From the NCBI RefSeq assembly GCF_014836635.1, contig NZ_JACSQL010000011.1, positions 1-64,000 on the forward strand: a DNA stretch of 64,000 bases, given 5' to 3'. Below the pieces are notes generated by a model. That model searched no databases. It was not told the DNA's origin and saw only the letters and a list, made by a program, of their open reading frames with translations. Numbering within the stretch: position 1 is the stretch's first letter; each line of letters starts with the position of its first letter. Source of the stretch: Paenibacillus gallinarum (GTDB taxonomy: Bacteria; Bacillota; Bacilli; Paenibacillales; Paenibacillaceae). Position numbers and translations under genes: made by a program. This document shows positions 59,531 through 64,000 of the stretch, piece by piece.

Positions 59531-59557
59531 GTTTAATTGGCGACGTTAGTCGCGTAG
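59531..59557 (-). promoter_or_regulatory. Conserved leader stem-loop, copy L9
   Basis: Minus-strand GCGAC-UAAC-GUCGC followed by CAATTAAAC. The fourth and fifth stem pairs differ from L2 but still pair. Upstream of the gene at 59034-59468. Confidence 0.82.
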
Positions 59558-59794
59558 TTTTCATTTTGATTCTACGTTTGTGAGCTAAAGACGAGAGCCG
59601 CTTTCACCGCTAAGCGATACGCCGGGTCAACATGCCATAAACTCTGTTGAGAGACAGAATCAAGTCGAATGATTAAAGTTTCTCAGACTTTAAAGTATTC
59701 ACTCTGCACTTACCGACGCAACGGGGTTCGAACCCGTGGCTGCTCCCCGCTTTAACTCACAAACGTCAGACGTTTTTGGCTTCAACTTCACCCG
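59558..59794 (-). other. Structured region with a tRNA T-arm-like motif
   Basis: On the minus strand, ACGGG-TTCGAAC-CCCGT at 59721-59737 is a perfect T-stem and T-loop, followed by TGCGTCG. No D-arm, anticodon arm or matching 5' acceptor is found, so it is not a working tRNA. Other hairpins include TTAAAGT/ACTTTAA near 59673-59692. A 30-codon frame starting GTG 59789 also runs through it. It may be a tRNA 3'-end remnant such as an old attachment site. Confidence 0.45.
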
Positions 59795-59825
59795 TTTAAT
59801 TGGCGACACATATGAGTCGCGTGGT
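59795..59825 (-). promoter_or_regulatory. Conserved leader stem-loop, copy L10
   Basis: Minus-strand GCGAC-UCAUAUGU-GUCGC followed by CAATTAAAC. It stands before the T-arm-like region rather than before an obvious gene. Confidence 0.72.
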
Positions 59826-59861
59826 TTGCATGTTTTTAATGAAGATTTTAGATTAATGATT

Positions 59862-60035
59862 TTATGCACGTCGGCGATGACTCGAAATGTTAAATCTCTG
59901 AGCCCGAGCGCGGCTTTGAATACCAAGTAGTTCTGGTACACTTTTTGCTTTAAGCGTATCGAGGCGCCAGCCGTTTTGTATCCACCAATTTGACAACTGT
60001 CCGAGTAGGGCTTGTTTTGTTTGATAATCGTTCAT
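59862..60035 (-). CDS. 57-residue basic protein
   Basis: A short gene with GGAGGCAATTACT before ATG 60035 and leader L11 about 65 bases upstream. The product (MNDYQTKQALLGQLSNWW, then IQNGWRLDTLKAKSVPELLGIQ) ends in an arginine-rich tail (SRARAQRFNISSHRRRA). Function unknown. The longer overlapping minus-strand frame at 59699-59941 is out of frame with it and lacks a start site. Confidence 0.68.
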   Translation of the reverse strand: MNDYQTKQALLGQLSNWWIQNGWRLDTLKAKSVPELLGIQSRARAQRFNISSHRRRA

Positions 60036-60095
60036 AGTAATTGCCTCCTAAAAATATATGAAATGCATAGCTGCTTATTTATTTGTTCGTCATTC

Positions 60096-60125
60096 GTTTT
60101 ATTGGCGATCGAACGGATCGCGCTT
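60096..60125 (-). promoter_or_regulatory. Conserved leader stem-loop, copy L11
   Basis: Minus-strand GCGATC-CGUUC-GAUCGC followed by CAATAAAAC, a six-base-pair stem of different sequence from the other copies. Upstream of the gene at 59862-60035. Confidence 0.82.
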
Positions 60126-60164
60126 TTGCCTGTTATGGATAAGGTGGTTCCTGTATCGGGAAGA

Positions 60165-60202
60165 AAAACAGCCATACCGATTATGCTCGGTATGGCTGTT
60201 CT
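60165..60202. terminator. Intrinsic terminator
   Basis: AACAGCCATACCGA / TCGGTATGGCTGTT perfect stem with a minus-strand U-run; behind the gene at 60231. Confidence 0.88.
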
Positions 60203-60230
60203 AGCAATTTAAATAGTTTTAGTTTTTTTA

Positions 60231-60380
60231 TTACATTTCTATTCCAAACGGAATTTCGATATTATTTGCATGGAAATAATCAGCAATCTTAATATATGTA
60301 GCGTTTTCAACTTCCGTCAGTTTCCTATTTTGTTCAGTCCTGACTAGCGAATACAGAATATCTAACAATAATTCTTCCAT
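60231..60380 (-). CDS. Small hypothetical protein (49-63 aa)
   Basis: A small helical protein (MEELLLDILYSLVRTEQNRKLTEVENATYIKIADYFHANNIEIPFG). The start is uncertain: ATG 60380 has GGTGAAGTAATA upstream; the longer frame starts at ATG 60422, which abuts a perfect hairpin and has no ribosome binding site. It follows the 60470-60906 gene pair. Function unknown. Confidence 0.58.
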   Translation of the reverse strand: MEELLLDILYSLVRTEQNRKLTEVENATYIKIADYFHANNIEIPFGIEM

Positions 60381-60422
60381 TATTACTTCACCAACTCTCG
60401 TAAATTGTATTGCGACTTCCAT

Positions 60423-60456
60423 AGGAATATCTAAAGTTTATTACTTAGATATTCCT
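60423..60456 (-). terminator. Perfect hairpin between two small genes
   Basis: AGGAATATCTAA and TTAGATATTCCT form a 12-base-pair stem with a 10-base loop, ending one base before ATG 60422. It has no U-run; it could be a weak terminator or a regulatory structure that controls the gene downstream. Confidence 0.55.
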
Positions 60457-60469
60457 AGCAGGCAACAAT

Positions 60470-60688
60470 TTAAAATTTAAGTTTGTTTCTGTATGTTAGA
60501 ATCAATCCTTTGTTTTCATGAGGTGGATTTAATTGAAAATCATTTACTGTTTTACCTTCTGTGACCCATATCTCAAAACGTGCTTTCCATAAATCCCTTC
60601 GAGTATCTTTTTCATCAAAAATAAAATGCACTTTACCATTCGAAATTTCAACATTTGCACCATCTGGAATATTAACTCCTAAGATCAT
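60470..60688 (-). CDS. Hypothetical protein (72 aa)
   Basis: A small beta-rich protein (MILGVNIPDGANVEISNGKVHFIFDEKDTRRDLWKARFEIWVTEGKTVNDFQLNPPHENKGLILTYRNKLKF). AAGGAG precedes ATG 60688, which overlaps the upstream stop (ATGA), so translation is coupled to 60685-60906. Unknown family. Confidence 0.68.
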   Translation of the reverse strand: MILGVNIPDGANVEISNGKVHFIFDEKDTRRDLWKARFEIWVTEGKTVNDFQLNPPHENKGLILTYRNKLKF

Positions 60689-60906
60689 AATTGGTTCTCC
60701 TTCTTATCTAATTGTTGTTCATGCTCTTTAATAAAATGATAGGTATCAATCTCATCTTCGGACACACCTTGAGCTTTCAAATAATCTTTTGCTTCGTCTT
60801 CGTTTTCAAACGTCATCAACTCATCATTGCTATCTAATAGGAACTCTAATCCATTTAAAGTAATTCCTCCTTGGCATCTTCCTACTACACATTTTGCGTT
60901 TTCCAT
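60685..60906 (-). CDS. Hypothetical protein (73 aa)
   Basis: A small acidic protein (MENAKCVVGRCQGGITLNGLEFLLDSNDELMTFENEDEAKDYLKAQGVSEDEIDTYHFIKEHE) with a CxxxxxxC pair near the start. AAGAGAGTG precedes ATG 60906. Leader L12 lies about 60 bases upstream. Head of a coupled gene pair. Confidence 0.68.
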   Translation of the reverse strand: MENAKCVVGRCQGGITLNGLEFLLDSNDELMTFENEDEAKDYLKAQGVSEDEIDTYHFIKEHEQQLDKKENQL

Positions 60907-60961
60907 TTTTCACTCTCTTTTCTATTATTTAGTTAAAATAGTTAGACCTTATTATTATTCG

Positions 60962-60992
60962 TTGTACTGGCGATCAAAAGGGATCGCGATTT
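60962..60992 (-). promoter_or_regulatory. Conserved leader stem-loop, copy L12
   Basis: Minus-strand GCGATC-CCUUUU-GAUCGC followed by CAGTACAAC; upstream of the gene pair at 60470-60906. Confidence 0.78.
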
Positions 60993-61053
60993 GCTGATGG
61001 ATAATAATGTTTCTGGAGATGAGGATGTGCTGAAAATTGTTAATTGATGAAAC

Positions 61054-61096
61054 AAAGAAAGAGAGTTATCCGAGTATTCGAAAGACTCTCTTTGTT
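61054..61096. terminator. Intrinsic terminator
   Basis: AAAGAGAGT / ACTCTCTTT stem with a long loop, about 10 bp behind the gene at 61105-61284. Confidence 0.6.
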
Positions 61097-61104
61097 GTAG
61101 AAAA

Positions 61105-61284
61105 TCAGTTACTTTCAGTCACGTAATACCGCTCCTCTGCTTGTACGCGGTTAATGCCTAAGCGATTGCAGATTTTTTTGTATCCTTCAGTGAAGATGTT
61201 TATCGAACTATCTTCAACGTGTTCGAAACGAATGACCACATTGTCGTTAGTATTGCTACGTACCTCTACTATTTTCTTTTCCAT
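61105..61284 (-). CDS. 59-residue hypothetical protein
   Basis: A short gene with GGGAGTGGATTTTC before ATG 61284, leader L13 about 70 bases upstream and a terminator behind it. The product starts MEKKIVEVRSNTNDNVVIRFEHVEDSS and ends YYVTESN; it looks like a small alpha/beta domain. Function unknown. Confidence 0.7.
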   Translation of the reverse strand: MEKKIVEVRSNTNDNVVIRFEHVEDSSINIFTEGYKKICNRLGINRVQAEERYYVTESN

Positions 61285-61350
61285 GAAAATCCACTCCCTT
61301 ATATAAAATTTTTATTATTTATTGAATTGTTATGATGTTTCGTCCTTCAC

Positions 61351-61382
61351 CTGATTTACCGGCGGCGATCTAGCCGCTTGTT
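61351..61382 (-). promoter_or_regulatory. Conserved leader stem-loop, copy L13
   Basis: Minus-strand GCGGC-UAGAUC-GCCGC followed by CGGTAAAUC; upstream of the gene at 61105-61284 and last copy of the family in the window. Confidence 0.75.
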
Positions 61383-61565
61383 TGAATTGTTTGTTCTTTC
61401 CGCAAGTCGATATTGTTTCTCTTTGCACGGCGTCTCTTTGGCAATTATGTATGACAAATGATTATAAAAACCTTGTGTGCTTAGGGATTTGCGGTATATA
61501 CTTGTACATACGCAAACTGTATAATTTTTGAAATTGATGATTTGTGCACAACGAGAGGTGAGGTT
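61383..61565. promoter_or_regulatory. Divergent intergenic region before the plus-strand operon
   Basis: AT-rich region between the minus-strand small genes and the plus-strand operon. It should contain the promoter for 61566 onward; a TATACTTGTACATACG stretch near 61496 and TATAAT near 61529 are candidates, without a firm -35 box. Confidence 0.4.
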
Positions 61566-61988
61566 ATGAGCGATAATCAGGAGAAGATCCAAAAGGATAT
61601 AAACGACGGAAATATAACAGGAACAAAGAAGATTAAGAAACAAAAATCAGTAAAGGAAATTAAATCAGCGAGAGCATCAATGCGGCTTCTCAGTGAAGAT
61701 AAGGCGTTTATAGCATACTGGGCACAAGTCTATGATATGGATTCAACAGAGCTTATGATGAGGGCGGTACGCCACTATGTCGGCTGGAAGAATCATGACT
61801 TTGATTTACCGACAGCGGAAACACAACGTCTTAATCAGCTGATTGATGCGATGGAAAACATGGCGTCTAGTAATGATAGGTTGGCAAATACCGTGACAAA
61901 CGGATTTGACGCGATGATGGGAATTATGCGTGGTGACAACTATCTTCTTGAACCAGAGAATGGTGATCTTGTAAACGAAAGAGAGTAG
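61566..61988 (+). CDS. Hypothetical DNA-binding-like protein (140 aa)
   Basis: A charged protein. The middle (KEIKSARASMRLLSEDKAFIAYWAQVYDMDSTELMMRAVRHYVGW, residues about 30-75) has the look of a ribbon-helix-helix or MobC-like accessory domain. The C-terminal part is helical (QLIDAMENMASSNDRLANTVTNGFDAMMG). The start is ATG 61566 with GAGAGGTGAGG upstream. It heads an operon with the next two genes, which end in a topoisomerase; a role in plasmid DNA processing is plausible but unproven. Confidence 0.65.
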   Translation: MSDNQEKIQKDINDGNITGTKKIKKQKSVKEIKSARASMRLLSEDKAFIAYWAQVYDMDSTELMMRAVRHYVGWKNHDFDLPTAETQRLNQLIDAMENMASSNDRLANTVTNGFDAMMGIMRGDNYLLEPENGDLVNERE

Positions 61989-61997
61989 GTGTGTTGC

Positions 61998-63134
61998 ATG
62001 TCAGGTTTTGACTTTGACTTTAATAGTGAGTTGGAAAATATGCGAGGTTCAGGTAATTCAGTAACACCTGAAAAACCAAAAGATCCAACAATTAATATAC
62101 CTAAACCAAACGTAGAACCCCAGATTAGGTCGGTCCAAGGTAATAGCGGTTCAGCAGCAGCAACGTCTACAAGTCAACCCCCCGAGCAGACATCCACGGC
62201 GGAGCCACTAACTGAGCCGAATGTTCTTTCCGAACGTGAGACGAATCTACCTGCAGATAAATCTGGATTAAAGGCGAAGCATTCTCATGAAGAAAACCTC
62301 GGTGGGGGTGGGGGATCGACTCAGAAAACAGATGCTAACCCGATTTATTGGAAGAAATTTAAGACGCTACCGGGTGTGTTTGAACATGTTGGTGGAGATC
62401 GCCCGGTGATGCTTAACCAAAATATTAAAAGAGTACAGGTTTCCGGAGTGCCGGAACCCATGGTTTCGATCATTCAAGATCTACTCAAAAAACGTCATCT
62501 AGGCGCAGTGATTGATTTTCCCTGGGGGGCTTACCGAATTGAGGAGACGAACAAAGTGTTTACGACAAAAACGTCACTTGTCCGTTATTTGTTATTTGAC
62601 TCGCTTCGAGATGAATCCGGTACGCATGTTCAGTATGCGAGACAATGGTTTGCTTTACAGTATCCGACATCGTTTTACGCAGAGTTTAAGCCCAAAAGAG
62701 ACATGAACGCCAGCAGTGATGAACTTGATGTCTACGCTCTTTTGCATGTTGCTCATTCTGCGGAACCAGAGCGTTCCATCGTGGATGATAGCCGTGTGGG
62801 CCTGGATCTTGAAGCGATGGAGCGACTCTCTATGCTGAGTGTGAATGTGGATCGTGTGCTCAGCAAATTGACTGCACAAGATCAGATGATCCAAGAGAAA
62901 GCGGAACAAAGTAATATGATTCAAACCGTTATGCTGCTCGATCGGATGGGGATGCTAAACGGTCCGCTCCCGCGTGATATGGGAGAGTTTATTCGTATGA
63001 TGGAAGAAAACCGTGATGTGATTGGAAAAACGAACGATGCCGTGAACAAACATATGGAAGCGGAACAGGAACGTAAAAAAACGTTGCTACGGGAAGAACG
63101 GATTCGGCAGTATCAGAATGACAGACGAAGCTGA
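61998..63134 (+). CDS. Hypothetical protein (378 aa)
   Basis: A protein in two parts. Residues 1-110 are disordered and rich in P, S, T and E, with a poly-glycine stretch (EENLGGGGGSTQKTD). The rest is a globular domain (PVMLNQNIKRVQVSGVPEPMVSIIQDLLKKRHLGAVIDFPWGAYRIEETNKVFTTKTSLVRYLLFDSL) and a helical, charged C-terminus (MEAEQERKKTLLREERIRQYQNDRR). The start is ATG 61998, ten bases after the previous stop. No family recognised; probably acts with its operon partners. Confidence 0.7.
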   Translation: MSGFDFDFNSELENMRGSGNSVTPEKPKDPTINIPKPNVEPQIRSVQGNSGSAAATSTSQPPEQTSTAEPLTEPNVLSERETNLPADKSGLKAKHSHEENLGGGGGSTQKTDANPIYWKKFKTLPGVFEHVGGDRPVMLNQNIKRVQVSGVPEPMVSIIQDLLKKRHLGAVIDFPWGAYRIEETNKVFTTKTSLVRYLLFDSLRDESGTHVQYARQWFALQYPTSFYAEFKPKRDMNASSDELDVYALLHVAHSAEPERSIVDDSRVGLDLEAMERLSMLSVNVDRVLSKLTAQDQMIQEKAEQSNMIQTVMLLDRMGMLNGPLPRDMGEFIRMMEENRDVIGKTNDAVNKHMEAEQERKKTLLREERIRQYQNDRRS

Positions 63135-63166
63135 GCTGAACTTGATATTGAAGGGATGAATAATGG

Positions 63167-64000
63167 ATGACGTATTTATTGCTTGCGGAAAAACCAAGTG
63201 CAGCTAATAACTTTGCGAAAGCACTTGGTGGGATGAGTGGTACTTTTAACGGTCAGCCCTATAAAATACAAAAACTATATGGTCACATGCTCGAATTCGT
63301 AGAGCCTCATGAAATGGTTCGTGGGGAGGAAGCAAAAGAACGATTCAAACAATGGACACCGGAGACTATGCCTTGGGATGCCTCGGAGCTGACCTGGAAG
63401 AAGCAGGCACAGGTGACGACGAATGCAACCGGCCAAAAGTCATCAAAGGCGAAAGCAATTGCCGACGTAGCGATTGCCGCTAAAGGTGTGAGTGCGATTG
63501 TCATTGCCACGGATAAAGACCCTTCTGGTGAAGGTCAACTTATCGGCTGGGAAGTGATACAGGCGATTGGTTGGAAAGGTCCCGTGAAACGGCTGTATTT
63601 CATCGATGAATCTGAAAAAGAGCTGCAAAATGGCTTCACTAATATCCTGGACTTGCCTTCGTACGATAAAGATGGAGAGTACGTGAAGGCTAATGTGCGA
63701 AGCCAGTGGGACTATCTGAGTCTACAGCTCACACGTCTTTCCACTCATGCGGCGAGAACTCAAGGTTACCGGGTTGTCGTCCGGCAGGGTCGCTTGAAAT
63801 CTGTCATGACTAAACTTGTTGCCGATCAAATTGCACGGGTTAAGGCTTATAAAAAGAAGCCGTTTTATGAAGTTAAATATAAAGATAACAAAGCGAATGT
63901 GTTTTCTCGAACATTTGACGAAGACCGGGATCGATTCCGTTACGAAACTAAAGCAGATGCGGAAGCTGACGCAAGGAAATACGGACCGTCGAAGGTTGTA
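63167..64000 (+). CDS. Type IA DNA topoisomerase (TopB/TopA-like), partial
   Basis: The first 278 residues of a topoisomerase of the type IA family, cut by the window end. The toprim domain is clear: YLLLAEKPSAANNFAKALGG with the catalytic Glu at the start, and IVIATDKDPSGEGQLIGWEVI near residue 108 with the acidic metal-binding triad D-x-D. Next comes LYFIDESEKELQNGF and QWDYLSLQLTRLSTHAARTQGYRVVVRQGRLKSVMTKLVADQ, the strand-passage region. The active-site Tyr lies beyond the window. ATG 63167 is preferred because it gives the conserved N-terminus; AAGGGATG lies upstream. Large plasmids often carry such enzymes for decatenation or transfer. Confidence 0.9.
   Translation, partial: MTYLLLAEKPSAANNFAKALGGMSGTFNGQPYKIQKLYGHMLEFVEPHEMVRGEEAKERFKQWTPETMPWDASELTWKKQAQVTTNATGQKSSKAKAIADVAIAAKGVSAIVIATDKDPSGEGQLIGWEVIQAIGWKGPVKRLYFIDESEKELQNGFTNILDLPSYDKDGEYVKANVRSQWDYLSLQLTRLSTHAARTQGYRVVVRQGRLKSVMTKLVADQIARVKAYKKKPFYEVKYKDNKANVFSRTFDEDRDRFRYETKADAEADARKYGPSKVV

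Noticed and set aside
59699..59941. Complete tRNA gene or 80-residue protein
   Set aside because: Only the T-arm of a tRNA is present, and the protein frame overlaps a better supported gene at 59862-60035 without a start site.

Overview
The window looks like part of a large, moderately AT-rich plasmid (or plasmid-like element) of an endospore-forming Bacillales, most likely Paenibacillaceae. The evidence is Gram-positive ribosome binding sites before almost every gene, S-layer homology (SLH) repeats, WxL cell-wall proteins, a Spo0E-like protein, two replication initiators with iterons, an actin-type segregation cassette, a type IA topoisomerase and no housekeeping genes. The assignment is inference from gene families; no rRNA, complete tRNA or species marker is present.

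Layout. 1-3.8 kb: minus-strand accessory genes (a zinc-ribbon Dam-type adenine methylase, a DUF4326-SLOG fusion, a zinc-ribbon protein, a membrane protein). 3.8-7.6 kb: a gene-free region with two different tandem repeat arrays (about 110 bp and about 185 bp units) and a GC-rich, hairpin-dense element between them. 7.6-18.2 kb: about twenty small minus-strand cargo genes, often single cistrons, many with an intrinsic terminator and a shared 5' stem-loop leader; included are a HigBA-type toxin-antitoxin pair, LPD28-like proteins, a protein with an SSB-like C-terminal tip and a Spo0E-like phosphatase. 18.3-20.2 kb: replicon 1 (Rep plus eight iterons and a candidate small RNA). 20.2-29.4 kb: more small genes and a C5-methylase / N6-methylase-like pair. 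29.5-34.4 kb: a WxL surface-protein operon. 36.2-37.6 kb: replicon 2 (DnaA-N-domain initiator, iterons, DnaA boxes, a candidate antisense RNA). 40.3-42.7 kb: HTH / ParR-like / ParM-like cassette on the plus strand. 42.8-56.6 kb: an eleven-gene minus-strand Tad/Flp-like secretion-pilus operon that ends in an SLH protein and an 1,144-residue secreted protein. 57.4-61.3 kb: a secreted protein, a decayed tyrosine recombinase and another cluster of small genes with the same leaders. 61.5-64 kb: a plus-strand operon ending in a topoisomerase that runs off the window.

The most unusual signal is the leader family: at least thirteen copies of a short stem-loop followed by GCC(A/G)ATAAA upstream of minus-strand genes in both small-gene clusters. 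The stem sequence differs between copies while pairing is kept, so structure rather than sequence is conserved. The two tandem arrays at 4.7-6.75 kb are the second strongest undescribed feature. Several short genes were found that fall below usual length limits or use an atypical start (16145-16306, 21384-21668, 26256-26420, 34711-34866, 40355-40429, 59862-60035, 61105-61284).
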